Assembly: GCA_964400735.1 (NCBI GenBank)
Contig: CAYNVQ010000008.1
Coordinates: forward strand, 62,001-126,000
From: CAYNVQ01 sp964400735
GTDB taxonomy: Bacteria > Acidobacteriota > Aminicenantia > Aminicenantales > Aminicenantaceae
Direction: 5' to 3'
DNA: 64,000 nt
Of this stretch, positions 16,760-25,571 are shown in pieces. Each line of letters begins with the position of its first letter. Position 1 is the first letter of the stretch. The translations under genes and the position numbers were made by a program. A model generated the notes under the pieces. It worked only from the letters and a program-made list of their open reading frames with translations, did no database searches and was not told the DNA's origin.

Positions 16760-17662
16760 CTAATAATTCAAATTGTCTCCAGGGCTGAATTTACTGTGCT
16801 GTGACTGAATATCTCTGTATGTCATGTTCACATAATTCTTGACCATATCTAGTGTTGTATGTCCCAGGACTCTTTGAAGCGAGAAAGGATCTCCTCCATT
16901 CATCAACCAGCTTTTAGCAAAAGAATGACGAAAGGTGTGAGCTGAAAGCCTGACATTTTGAATGTTAGCTTTCTCTCCGATTCTCTCAATCGTCTTATTA
17001 GTCATTCTTAGAGTCAATGGCTTTCCCTGTTTGGTGAGAAACAAAATCCCCTCTTTACCAAACAGTTTGCTTCTCTTACTCAAATACTTGACAAGTGCGA
17101 CTAATGAACGATGCCCGAAGGGGACTACTCTTCCCTTTGCTCCTTTACCCTTGACAACTAGAACTTTTTCATCCATTTGAACATCATAAATTTTGAGATT
17201 AAGAAGTTCAGAAATCCGACATCCTGTTTCATAAAGCAGCGTGATCAATGCACAGTTTCTGATTCCTGTAAAATCCATCTGAGTTTTTGTTACTTCAAGC
17301 ATCCTTTTAATTTGCTCATTTGAAAAGGTGGGAATCACAGTTTGTTCATACCTGAGCTTGGAGATCTTCTTTGTGGGATTCTCAGAAACAAGCTCCTCCC
17401 CTACCATGAATTTGAATAGAATCTTCAAGGCTTTGATGTGGTGATTCATACCTCCAGGAGAATATTGGTTTTTAAGCTCCAGGATGTACTCTCTCAGCAT
17501 GAAATGATCAATCTGGTCAATGGATACGTCAGGATAGTTAGCCTGCATGAATGAAAGGAACTTGTTGAAGATCTTGGAGTAGAATTCAATCGTGTATGGA
17601 CTGAGATTCCTTAGCTTTCGTGTGGCAATAAATGCTGACACAATCCCCTTTAAATTGGTCAT
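16760..17662 (-). CDS. Tyrosine recombinase / integrase (XerC/D-like)
   Basis: A 300-residue phage-type integrase with an N-terminal SAM-like core-binding domain (YTIEFYSKIFNKFLSFM) and a complete catalytic domain. The catalytic residues are Arg in ETGCRISELLNL, the HTFRHSFA box, His in VLGHTTLDM and the Tyr nucleophile in VKNYVNMTY. It appears intact. Its 5' end lies 80 bases from a 48-base 3' fragment of tRNA-Met, the typical arrangement of an integrase beside its attachment site. It most likely mobilised the neighbouring accessory genes. A chromosomal XerC/D role is less likely given the tRNA scar and the AT-rich setting. Confidence 0.92.
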   Translation of the reverse strand: MTNLKGIVSAFIATRKLRNLSPYTIEFYSKIFNKFLSFMQANYPDVSIDQIDHFMLREYILELKNQYSPGGMNHHIKALKILFKFMVGEELVSENPTKKISKLRYEQTVIPTFSNEQIKRMLEVTKTQMDFTGIRNCALITLLYETGCRISELLNLKIYDVQMDEKVLVVKGKGAKGRVVPFGHRSLVALVKYLSKRSKLFGKEGILFLTKQGKPLTLRMTNKTIERIGEKANIQNVRLSAHTFRHSFAKSWLMNGGDPFSLQRVLGHTTLDMVKNYVNMTYRDIQSQHSKFSPGDNLNY

Positions 17663-17742
17663 GGAAACCTCCTAATGACGACCAAAAAAGGGGTTACTGG
17701 TACATGGAGAGGGAAAAGTGGTGTAAGTTATTGATAGGGGAT

Positions 17743-17790
17743 TGGTAGCGGGGGCTGGATTTGAACCAGCGACCTCCGGGTTATGAGCCC
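17743..17790 (-). other. 3' fragment of tRNA-Met (CAT): candidate integrase attachment site
   Basis: Read on the minus strand this gives GGGCTCATAACCC (anticodon stem-loop with CAT), GGAGGTC, a perfect T-arm (GCTGG TTCAAAT CCAGC) and an acceptor 3' strand ending in CCA. The D-arm and 5' acceptor strand are missing: beyond 17790 the sequence diverges at once and the expected ACCCCGCT complement is not found nearby. Integrases commonly use the 3' half of tRNA genes as the crossover core, so this is probably an att site or the scar of one beside the integrase gene. Confidence 0.82.
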
Positions 17791-18126
17791 TTTTGATTGA
17801 AGGCTGCCTTTTGTTTCTAACTCGTTGATTTTAAAGTCGGTTAGCTGCAAATTTAATCCTTTCTTAGCCCAGGGGCTAGTAAACAGGTATGTGCTTTCTC
17901 TATGCCAATTACCTGATCAAAAAACCCTTTTAACTTAACTATTATTTAAGAATAAAGTAATGCAGAACGAGAGCCAAAGAACTCATGCGCCAGACTCGCA
18001 AGGGGGAAGATATACAAATCTGTCTCTGAACTCTTCTCTCCCCCTATCATTGAAGAAAAGACTATCTTCGTGCCTTCCCAAGGCTGGGCCGGGATTAGGT
18101 TGAATCTGGATGATTCGCGAGGTGTC
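17791..18126. other. AT-rich stretch without a clear gene
   Basis: About 336 bases between the tRNA fragment and the glycosyltransferase gene. I see no coding frame of quality, no full tRNA and no strong promoter or terminator. It may be non-coding flank of the mobile element. Confidence 0.4.
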
Positions 18127-19938
18127 TCAATCTCCCCCTAACCATTTCAATTCCAAGCCCGCTAAGCCTAAAGATTTAAATTCAATCCAGTATTCGGGGG
18201 AAGTGGGTTTGAGCTCAATTGCTTTTTTTTGTATTCTTGAAGACACAGAAAGTAGGAGGAGTTCTGGGGGTTGCTTGGAATATATTTTGATGGTCTTGGG
18301 TTCAAAAGAAAGCCTGATCCTTTTTTTTCTTACATGTTTTGAAGGCTCAAAGGAATAATGATTGCTATTCAAGATCTTTAGCGTAAAAACGCGAACAGGC
18401 TCGGAGCTTTTTGTTCTAACCTTAATGACATCCGTAAAGTACGATTCCGTCTTGAAGATCCCGTCCAAAAAATCCATCGGCTGGTGATAATAGCTGCTGG
18501 GTCGCAGTAATCTATAAATAAAATTATGATAAGTGTAGAAATACGTTCCTATGAAACAAAAAGCAGTCACTAGGGGAACAAGAATAGACAACATTTTCTT
18601 TTTTTTGTAGCGAAAATGTATTAATGCACTCCCGGCAATCGGAACTAAAAGGGCAACCTGAGGTAAATTATAACGAGTATTAGCTACAGATAAAATATAG
18701 GGAGCTATTCCTGCCAAAACAAGAATCAGAAAAAACGTTTTTATCTTTAAAGAAAGCTCCTTAACCAGGAATCCAAGGATCACAAACAACATCAAAAAAA
18801 TGTGAGACAAGCCGAAAATAAAAAATACGATGATCGCCCAGACAGGGGGAAGAGGCCGATAAGCCCCGTTGACAAGGTGGCGGAAAGGAAAAAAATCGAA
18901 GGTCCAGAGTTTCAAGAATCTGTTAAAAGTTCTTTGTATAAACGCTCCAAAGTGGGAAGTGATTTCCTTTAAGGCGAGCACTCTTGCAGCTTGCTCAATA
19001 TGGATTTTATTCTCTCTGGCGTATTTCCTTAAGTCATCACGCGGCCTGAGATCAGGCTCATGAGGGCTGAATTCTCTGGGGTCTCTTAACCATTTGTTAT
19101 TACCATAATATAAATTGCGTCCAGAATATGTCGAAAGAAATACAAATCTTTTTTGGTGTTTAACCAGGGCAAATTCCCATGGAGCAATGATAGCTGAAAA
19201 GATTATGATTATAATCAATGGAACGAGTATTCTGTCTCTTGTTTTCTTTTTGTTGATCAAAATCCAAAGTGGAATAAGAATGAGGAAAACGATTGTTGCG
19301 GCTCTAATCAACGTCATCACTCCCAGGACCACGCCAAGACCTAATGAATACCAAATTCTTTTTTTCGGTGATACTGTTTCTATAACCAAAAGGGTCAGAT
19401 AAACACTGAGGAGAAGAAAAAAGATGTAGGTTGTTTCTGACCACAAGAAATGGGAAAAAACTACAAAGCTCGGGTAAAAAACATGAATAAGGGAGGCCGC
19501 CATCCCTGCTTTCCTGCTTGATATGCTCGCTGTCAAGAGAAAAACAAGTGGAGTTGTCAAAGCCGAAAGGATAGCGACAATCATTCGGGCGGCAAAAACG
19601 CTCTTGCCAAAAATGAGAAAACCTAAGGCTAAAAGGAAAGAATGAAACGGTGGTGCTACTCCTCCAGCATAAATATCTCGTAGATCCTTATGTTTGGGGG
19701 GAGTAAATTTTATTAAATCTTGAAACACAGAATAAAATCCACAGGCTGAGGAAAAATAAACATTCTCATCAAATCTGATGCGGATATTATTGTCCCCTAA
19801 AGGGATAAGCAAAGACAATCGAACCAAAAGCGAAAAAATAAAAAGGAAAACAACGATACGCCTTTTTGAATCTGCCAACCACCTCAAAATTGAAGGAGTC
19901 AAATTTTTCTCGTTAAAAAATAGATGAAAAAATCCCAT
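18127..19938 (-). CDS. Polytopic GT39/ArnT-like glycosyltransferase
   Basis: A 603-residue membrane protein with about ten or more hydrophobic segments in its first 470 residues and a soluble C-terminal domain of about 130 residues. Near residue 57 the RFDENVYFSSA motif carries an acidic pair in the first external loop, as in the PMT/ArnT (GT-C, family 39) enzymes. Those use a polyprenyl-phosphate sugar donor at the outer face of the inner membrane. A role in lipid A, surface-glycan or protein glycosylation is likely; the acceptor is unknown. It stands alone between mobile-element remnants and is AT-rich, so it may be transferred cargo. Confidence 0.82.
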   Translation of the reverse strand: MGFFHLFFNEKNLTPSILRWLADSKRRIVVFLFIFSLLVRLSLLIPLGDNNIRIRFDENVYFSSACGFYSVFQDLIKFTPPKHKDLRDIYAGGVAPPFHSFLLALGFLIFGKSVFAARMIVAILSALTTPLVFLLTASISSRKAGMAASLIHVFYPSFVVFSHFLWSETTYIFFLLLSVYLTLLVIETVSPKKRIWYSLGLGVVLGVMTLIRAATIVFLILIPLWILINKKKTRDRILVPLIIIIIFSAIIAPWEFALVKHQKRFVFLSTYSGRNLYYGNNKWLRDPREFSPHEPDLRPRDDLRKYARENKIHIEQAARVLALKEITSHFGAFIQRTFNRFLKLWTFDFFPFRHLVNGAYRPLPPVWAIIVFFIFGLSHIFLMLFVILGFLVKELSLKIKTFFLILVLAGIAPYILSVANTRYNLPQVALLVPIAGSALIHFRYKKKKMLSILVPLVTAFCFIGTYFYTYHNFIYRLLRPSSYYHQPMDFLDGIFKTESYFTDVIKVRTKSSEPVRVFTLKILNSNHYSFEPSKHVRKKRIRLSFEPKTIKIYSKQPPELLLLSVSSRIQKKAIELKPTSPEYWIEFKSLGLAGLELKWLGGD

Positions 19939-20066
19939 TATAATATATCAACTCTAAATTTTAAACAGGCCCATGGAGAATACCATTTCCTTCATTAATC
20001 ATTATTAGAAAATTCAAAACCTTATCTAGACATTTCTTGGGCGATAACCGTGTCTTTTTAGAATAA

Positions 20067-20925
20067 AAAAAGTCGGTTAATCTCCCGATTAGTTGGCAAA
20101 GGCCTGGATGATTTTAAGGAAAAGTAATACAGATCATGGAAGCCATAAGCTCTTCGTTTGATCACTTTGATTTTGTTGTTGACTCCTTCCAACCTTCGTG
20201 CATGAATCGGATAGTTGCATTGATTGAGGATTCCATACCGGTTTTGCAGCAAGGTCTTGGCAAACTTTTTGACAGCTGCATGGTCAACAACCTCCGCCAC
20301 AGAAACACCTCCTCGATGACCTTCTCTGCCTATGTCCGGGATCAGTAGGTCCAGATGTGTTTGAGTTTGTTTTGAGGATCATCACCATTTTGATAACCTT
20401 GTTTAGTTGGAGCAACTCTTCGAGGAGTTCTCTGTCTTTAGGTTTGCAGATCTTCCTCGGGTTTTTCAGCAATCTTTCTGGTAGCCTAAGAGATTTTCCG
20501 GCATTCGCTGTTACGCACTTTATCGCTGATTCAGTTGAATTGGGATACCATGTGGAAGAGGTCGAAGACGATCTTGACATGAGGGGCCTTGCTCTGTAGG
20601 GCCAAAATATAGTGATCCCACGTGTCCATCACTTTGGCTTTCAACTGCTTCCTTTGTTGGGACATCATGTCCAAGAAGAATCTCCGTAGTGTCCGGGCTT
20701 TTCTGTCTTTGCCTACCCAAACCAAACGCGCGCTCTCGTGGTTGAGGACTACCGTCAAGCAGCGGTGGCCTTTGCGGATGGAGATCTCATCTATGGCCAG
20801 AATGTGAAGCCCCTGTAATCGGTCTCCCAGTCGTTTTTCTCCAGGACCTTCTGATCGACAGCCTTGACTGTTTTCCGGTCTCTGAATCTTTGGATCCGCA
20901 GCCTTTCTCTCTCTAGCATACATAT
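20067..20925 (-). pseudogene. ISL3-family transposase remnant with multiple frameshifts
   Basis: Three leftward frames together reproduce an ISL3 (IS204/IS1001-type) DDE transposase. The first has AIDEISIRKGHRCLTVVLN, VWVGKDRKA and HVKIVFDLFHMVSQFN. The second has RELLEELLQLNKVIKMVMILK. The third has AAVKKFAKTLLQNRYGILNQ and the terminal LEGVNNKIKVIKRRAYGFHD. At least two frameshifts and a missing N-terminal zinc-finger part make it inactive. The first frame opens at an ATG at 20980 with a signal-peptide-like sequence (MNKFISSLLIFSILSLKVNM) that is foreign to the transposase, so the element probably landed in the 5' end of a secreted-protein gene. Confidence 0.85.
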
Positions 20926-20980
20926 TTACTTTTAGAGACAGGATAGAGAAAATCAATAATGATGATATGAACTTATTCAT
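20926..20980 (-). pseudogene. Signal-peptide stub of a disrupted secreted-protein gene
   Basis: From the ATG at 20980, preceded by a GGGAGGG ribosome site, the frame encodes MNKFISSLLIFSILSLKVNM and then runs into ISL3 transposase sequence. The stub looks like the start of an exported protein whose remainder has been lost. It is too short to identify the original protein. Confidence 0.45.
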
Positions 20981-21159
20981 TCTACCCTCCCTTAATTGCT
21001 TGCCCTAGCTATACAAGAGAGATTGTCGAGTCAAAAGACTAGAAAAAGAGAAGGTCGGTAAATATATGATTCGGCTTTGCTGTTTTTGAAGCGGCTGTTT
21101 TTCAAAGAGACAGCAGGGAGAGCTAGCTATCGGTATTCAAGACATGGCCAACTGGGAGA

Positions 21160-21240
21160 ATCGATGGATTATCATGAATTCATCGCCCGGATCACTTGGC
21201 AAATTCCCGATAAGGGTCAAGGAATGATCCAAACAGAAGA
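21160..21240 (+). pseudogene. Scrap of a Y2 (IS91/IS801-type) transposase
   Basis: The rightward frame encodes MDYHEFIARITWQIPDKGQ followed by GMIQTEE. This resembles the conserved segment of Y2-transposase-domain proteins that reads roughly D-x-x-x-F-I-A-R-x-T-x-x-I-P-D-K-G-Q. No other part of the transposase is present and the frame soon runs into queA antisense sequence. It marks another decayed insertion at the edge of the conserved block. Confidence 0.5.
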
Positions 21241-21250
21241 AGGAAATCAG

Positions 21251-22285
21251 TCAGAGGATGAGCATGCAGTCGCCGTAGCTGTAGAAGCGGTACTTGCGGA
21301 GGACAGCTTCGGCATAGGCTTTTTGGATAAAATCGAGACCGGCGAAGGCGGAAATCATCATCAGAAGGGATGAACGGGGAAGGTGGAAATTGGTCAGGAG
21401 CCTGTCGACAATCTTGAATGAGTAGCCAGGATAAATGAAAAGCCGGGTGGATGCTCGGCCCGGGCGTATCCGGTCATTTTGGGAGGCACTTTCCAAGGCC
21501 CTGACCGATGTGGTGCCCACGGCGCTGACGGGATGGCCCGCCTTTTTTGCCTCGTTGGTTATTCGGGCCGTATCAGAGGGAATGGCATAAGTTTCTGCGA
21601 GCATTTGGTGCTCTTCGACTGTCTTTACCCGAACTGGCTGAAAGGTCGCCAGCCCCACATCCAGGGATAGAGTGCAGACCTTCGTGCCTTGGGATTTTAT
21701 TTTTTTGAGAAGCTGAGGAGTGAAATGCAGACCCGCGGTAGGAGCGGCGATGGAGCCGTCCTCCCGGGCGAAAACGGTCTGGTAGCGGTCCAGATCCATT
21801 TTCCTGAGTTGAATGTCGCCTTTTTTGCGTTTGATGTAAGGGGGAAGTGGAGCGAACCCCGTTTTTTTGAGCCAGCCGATAACATCTTCCTCCGGAAACC
21901 GAATAACTCGTTTCCCTTCGGCTTCCTCTTTTATGATTTCTCCTGTGAAGCCTTTGGAGAAAGAGATTTTATCTCCGACTCTCACCCTCCGGGCGGGACG
22001 GCAAAGCACCTCCCAGGCCCTTTCTGCTCTTTCTTTAAGGAAAAGGAATTCGATAGGCCGCCGGTCTTTTTTGGTTCCCCAGATTTTGGCCGGGATAACC
22101 CGGGATGAGTTGAGGACCAGAACGTCTTCTTTGCCGAGCCATCCGGGGATTTCCAGGAAATGGGAATGGATGATTTCTCCCGATCGGCGGTCGAGCACCA
22201 TCATCCGCGAGCGGTCTCTTTCCGGCGGAGGAGCTTGAGCGATGAGTTCAGGGGGTAGATGGTAGTCGAAATCGGAAACAAACAA
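21251..22285 (-). CDS. queA: S-adenosylmethionine:tRNA ribosyltransferase-isomerase
   Basis: A 344-residue protein of full QueA length. It starts MFVSDFDYHLPPELIAQ, followed by RDRSRMMVLDR, AAPTAGLHFTP near residue 180, the VGTTSVRALES segment near 255 and TNFHLPRSSLLMMISAFAG near 295. It transfers and rearranges the ribosyl group of SAM onto 7-aminomethyl-7-deazaguanine at tRNA position 34, forming epoxyqueuosine. It is the last gene of the leftward yebC-ruvC-ruvA-ruvB-queA cluster, 10 bases after ruvB. Mobile-element debris begins directly downstream. Confidence 0.97.
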   Translation of the reverse strand: MFVSDFDYHLPPELIAQAPPPERDRSRMMVLDRRSGEIIHSHFLEIPGWLGKEDVLVLNSSRVIPAKIWGTKKDRRPIEFLFLKERAERAWEVLCRPARRVRVGDKISFSKGFTGEIIKEEAEGKRVIRFPEEDVIGWLKKTGFAPLPPYIKRKKGDIQLRKMDLDRYQTVFAREDGSIAAPTAGLHFTPQLLKKIKSQGTKVCTLSLDVGLATFQPVRVKTVEEHQMLAETYAIPSDTARITNEAKKAGHPVSAVGTTSVRALESASQNDRIRPGRASTRLFIYPGYSFKIVDRLLTNFHLPRSSLLMMISAFAGLDFIQKAYAEAVLRKYRFYSYGDCMLIL

Positions 22286-22295
22286 GGCTAACCGG

Positions 22296-23321
22296 TTATT
22301 TTTTAAATAGTTTTCCCTGAAGAGAGTGTCTATCCAGGCGAAAATGCTTGTAAGCTTTGGGGGTCACACGGCGGCCGCGGATCGTCCTCTCCAGAAAGCC
22401 TATCCTCATCAAGAATGGCTCATAGATAGATTCGATGGTATCCTTCTCTTCGTCGATGGCCGCGGCAATGGTGTTGATTCCCACCGGCCCCCCGCCATAA
22501 TTTTCGATGATCGTCATCAGTATCTTGCGGTCCACATCATCCAATCCCAGGGCGTCTACCTCCATCATATCCAGCGCTTTTGTAGCTTCAGAGGCAGTGA
22601 TTTTGCCGTCGGCAATAACTTCGGCATAATCCCTTGTCCGTCTTAACAATCGATTGGCCACGCGGGGCGTTCCCCTGGCTCGGGTGGCGATATGCTTAGC
22701 CCCTTTCTCATCGATGCTGACCTTGAGGATCGAGGCCGAGCGGGTGATGATTTGTTTTAAATCCACAGGCTCGTAGTAATCCAGGCGGTGGATGATCCCG
22801 AACCGTCCTCTCAGCGGAGCCGTGATGCGGCCGGCACGGGTGGTGGCGCCGATGAGGGTGAATTTCTTGAGCTGGAGTTTATGGCTTCTTGCACTCGGCC
22901 CCTGCCCAATAACGATATCCAAGCGGAAGTCCTCCATGGCTGAATACAGAATTTCTTCCACCGCCGGGTGGAGCCGGTGTATCTCGTCGATGAACAGGAT
23001 CTCCTTGTGCTGCATGTTGGAAAGGATAGCGGACAGGTCTCCGGTCCTTTCGATCACCGGCCCGGACGTGGGCTTGATCCCGACGCCGAGTTCCTTGGCG
23101 ATCAGGAAAGCCAGGCTGGTTTTTCCCAAACCCGGGGGCCCATAGAGCAGCACATGATCCAGGTGTTCATCCCGTTTACGGGCCGCTTCGATGAATATCT
23201 TCAAGTTGGTCTTGATGGTTTCCTGGCCGATGAACTCATCGAAACTCCGGGGCCGGAGACTGTCTTCGTATTCGAGGTCCTCTTTGGTCCGGACCGGGCT
23301 CAACACATCCGTCATCTTCAA
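22296..23321 (-). CDS. ruvB: Holliday junction DNA helicase subunit RuvB
   Basis: A 341-residue AAA+ motor. It has RPRSFDEFIGQE, Walker A GPPGLGKTS near residue 61, Walker B LFIDEIHRL near 110, sensor 1 TLIGATTRAG near 155, the arginine finger RGRFGII near 171, sensor 2 RGTPRVANRLLRR and a winged-helix C-terminus. With RuvA it drives branch migration of Holliday junctions. It lies between ruvA (63 bases upstream) and queA. Nothing abnormal is seen. Confidence 0.98.
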   Translation of the reverse strand: MKMTDVLSPVRTKEDLEYEDSLRPRSFDEFIGQETIKTNLKIFIEAARKRDEHLDHVLLYGPPGLGKTSLAFLIAKELGVGIKPTSGPVIERTGDLSAILSNMQHKEILFIDEIHRLHPAVEEILYSAMEDFRLDIVIGQGPSARSHKLQLKKFTLIGATTRAGRITAPLRGRFGIIHRLDYYEPVDLKQIITRSASILKVSIDEKGAKHIATRARGTPRVANRLLRRTRDYAEVIADGKITASEATKALDMMEVDALGLDDVDRKILMTIIENYGGGPVGINTIAAAIDEEKDTIESIYEPFLMRIGFLERTIRGRRVTPKAYKHFRLDRHSLQGKLFKK

Positions 23322-23384
23322 TTCTCTTGCCCTTAAGTGTAAAGGTTAAGAAGGGAATAGTAAAGAGGGATCGTCGTATGGAGG

Positions 23385-23972
23385 CTAGATTTTCGCCAGC
23401 CTTTTGAGGCTCTCTCTTAAAAGATTTTCAAACCCGGCCTCCAAGGTGAGATTCTGTAGGCTGTCCTCCACGACCCTTTCCACTTCTTTCCGTTTGAATC
23501 CCAGGTTTATCAGTGCAGAAACCAGGTCTTCTTTTTCCTGGATGGTTTCGGTGGCAAATACCTTTTCCTTCAGTTCCAGTTTCTCCTGGAGTTCCATGGC
23601 GATGCGCATGGCCGTTTTTTTTCCGATTCCGGGAACCAAGGAGATGCGGACCACATCCGCACGCTTGATGGCATCCTCCAGGTCCGAGGCTTCGATGCCG
23701 GAGAGGATATTCAAGGCGATCTTCGGTCCTATCCCCGAAATACTGATGAGTTTCAAAAATAAGTCTTTTTCCCTCTCTGTAATAAATCCATAGAGCGCCA
23801 GCGAGCTGTCCGTCACATGGGTGTAGATGAGAAGCTCCTGCGGACCATCGATGTTCCCCAGTTTCAAGTATGTCGAGAGAGGAATGGAAACCCGGTATCC
23901 CACTCCTTGGACATCGATGATGACCTGATTGGTGGTTTTTTGGATCAGATTCCCTTTCAGATAAGCGATCAT
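23385..23972 (-). CDS. ruvA: Holliday junction branch migration protein RuvA
   Basis: A 195-residue protein with the three RuvA domains: an OB fold (MIAYLKGNLIQKTTNQVIID), tandem helix-hairpin-helix motifs (LISISGIGPKIALNILSG and LVPGIGKKTAMRIAMEL) and a C-terminal UBA-like RuvB-contact domain (DLVSALINLGFKRKEVER). It forms the tetramer that holds the four-way junction for RuvB. It lies 10 bases downstream of ruvC. Confidence 0.97.
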   Translation of the reverse strand: MIAYLKGNLIQKTTNQVIIDVQGVGYRVSIPLSTYLKLGNIDGPQELLIYTHVTDSSLALYGFITEREKDLFLKLISISGIGPKIALNILSGIEASDLEDAIKRADVVRISLVPGIGKKTAMRIAMELQEKLELKEKVFATETIQEKEDLVSALINLGFKRKEVERVVEDSLQNLTLEAGFENLLRESLKRLAKI

Positions 23973-23982
23973 TCCTTATCCT

Positions 23983-24483
23983 TCATCTTTCAGGATTTTT
24001 TATGTTCTGTTCGAATTTGGCAGTGTTGAGGTGACAGAGGGCCGCAGCCAGAGCATCGGAAGCATCGGTGCCCAGATCCTGTCCTTGGATATTGAGAAGG
24101 GCTTTGATCATGGTGTTGACCTGGTGCTTGTCGGCCCGGCCGTAGCCTGTAACGGCCTTTTTGATTTCCAGGGGCGAATATTCATGTAGAGCACAATCCT
24201 GAGAAGCTACGGCGACGAGTGCGGCTCCGCGGACCTGGCCAAGAGTAATAGCGGTTTTGACGTTTTGAGCGTAAAAAGGATTTTCTATGGCCACATCGTC
24301 CGGACGATGGGTAATAATGATTTCTTCCAGACGATTTCTGATCATGTTGATTTTTTGATGGAACAGGAGCTGGCGGGAAGGCTTGATGGTCCCATAGGCG
24401 AGGACTGAATAGCTGTTGCCGGAATATTCGATGATCCCATACCCCGTCGATTGGACACTCGGATCAATGCCAAGAACCTTCAT
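23983..24483 (-). CDS. ruvC: Holliday junction resolvase RuvC
   Basis: A 166-residue RNase-H-fold endonuclease with the acidic metal-binding set in family positions: Asp in LGIDPSVQSTGYG near residue 7, Glu in VAIENPFYAQNVKTA near 66, and the terminal acidic residues in GTDASDALAAALCH near 140. It resolves Holliday junctions processed by RuvAB. It sits between yebC (54 bases) and ruvA (10 bases), the common arrangement. Confidence 0.97.
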   Translation of the reverse strand: MKVLGIDPSVQSTGYGIIEYSGNSYSVLAYGTIKPSRQLLFHQKINMIRNRLEEIIITHRPDDVAIENPFYAQNVKTAITLGQVRGAALVAVASQDCALHEYSPLEIKKAVTGYGRADKHQVNTMIKALLNIQGQDLGTDASDALAAALCHLNTAKFEQNIKNPER

Positions 24484-24537
24484 GTTTCGATTGCTGCGGT
24501 TCGGATTTTAAAAAAAGATCGATTCATGGAATTGGCT

Positions 24538-25287
24538 TCAATCCGAAAAATTGGCGATCTCTTCCTCATCGATGTCGAAGTTGGCCCAGACATTTTGGAC
24601 ATCGTCGTGATCCTCCAGCTCATCCATCAGGCGAAGAAGCTGCTGGGCGGGTTTACCCGTCAGTTTCACGTAATTCTGCGGGATTTGGCTCAAATTTTTG
24701 GCATCGATTTGAATTTTCTGGTTTTCCAAAGCATCGACCACGTCCTCATAGGTGTCTGGAGCGGTAAAGATCTCGTAGTTGCTTCCGTCTTCTTGCAAGT
24801 CTTCGGCCCCGGCCTCCAGAATGATTTCCAACAGCTTGTCTTCGGAAGCCTGGGATTTATCGACCACAATGTATCCTTTGCGCTTGAACATCCAGGCGAC
24901 ACACCCGGATTCGGCGATGTTGCCGCCGTTTTTGCTGAAAATATGCCGCAGTTCGGAGACGGTTCTGTTTTTGTTATCCGTAAGGACCTCAACGAAGATA
25001 GCCACTCCGCCTGGCCCGTATCCTTCGTAGGTTCCTTCCTCGTATGTCGTCCCTTCAAGCTGTCCTGTGCCCTTCATGATGGCTCTCTTGATATTATCGG
25101 CAGGCATGTTGACGCTTTTCGCTTCGGCGACGGCTTTTCGAAGCCGTGGATTTGCATCGGGATCTCCGCCTCCTATACGGGCCGCTACGGAAAGCTCACG
25201 GATGATTTTGGTGAAAATCTTTCCCCTTTTTGCATCCTGAGCCGCTTTTTTGTGCTTGATGGAAGCCCATTTTGAATGCCCTGACAT
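24538..25287 (-). CDS. yebC: YebC/PmpR (TACO1) family protein
   Basis: A 249-residue protein starting MSGHSKWASIKHKKAAQDAK, the invariant YebC opening. DPDANPRLRKAVAEAKSVNM, the YEGYGPGGVAIFVE segment and NGGNIAESGCVAWMFKRKG follow. YebC-family proteins act as transcription regulators and, in several bacteria and mitochondria, help ribosomes through difficult proline-rich stretches. It is the first gene of the leftward ruv cluster. The promoter should lie in 25288-25430, where I see no strong match. Confidence 0.96.
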   Translation of the reverse strand: MSGHSKWASIKHKKAAQDAKRGKIFTKIIRELSVAARIGGGDPDANPRLRKAVAEAKSVNMPADNIKRAIMKGTGQLEGTTYEEGTYEGYGPGGVAIFVEVLTDNKNRTVSELRHIFSKNGGNIAESGCVAWMFKRKGYIVVDKSQASEDKLLEIILEAGAEDLQEDGSNYEIFTAPDTYEDVVDALENQKIQIDAKNLSQIPQNYVKLTGKPAQQLLRLMDELEDHDDVQNVWANFDIDEEEIANFSD

Positions 25288-25495
25288 GTTTTGCTCCTTG
25301 AATCTCGACTCAACGGGATTCTAACACAAACAGGGAAATAATAAAAGTTAGGCCGAGTTGCCCGCCCAAGAGGGCTGAATTGACCTAGTTTAACTAATGC
25401 AGCCCGGAACGATTCACAGCGTTCTCTGTGCCTTCATGAGCATCCTGCCCATATGTCTTGATGATCCTGGAGACGCTTCCAGATAAAAATCTTCC

Positions 25496-25525
25496 TTGAC
25501 ATACTATAGGGGGGTATGCTATAGT
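25496..25525 (+). promoter_or_regulatory. Copper-operon promoter with overlapping CsoR-type operator
   Basis: TTGACA at 25496-25501 and TATAGT at 25520-25525, 18 bases apart, form a sigma-70-like promoter. Its spacer holds the G-tract inverted repeat CATAC (25500-25504), 9 bases, GTATG (25514-25518), with six G residues at 25509-25514. That is the form of CsoR/RcnR-family operators. Repressor bound here would block the promoter, and copper binding would release it. The downstream gene is itself a CsoR homologue, so autoregulation of the whole operon is expected. Confidence 0.82.
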
Positions 25526-25571
25526 AAAATCGTTGAAGGAAAATGGATGTCTGGTTACAAAGGAGGTTTTT

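Noticed and set aside
17743..17790. A complete tRNA-Met gene.
   Set aside because: The 5' acceptor strand and D-arm are missing; sequence beyond 17790 cannot pair with the 3' acceptor.
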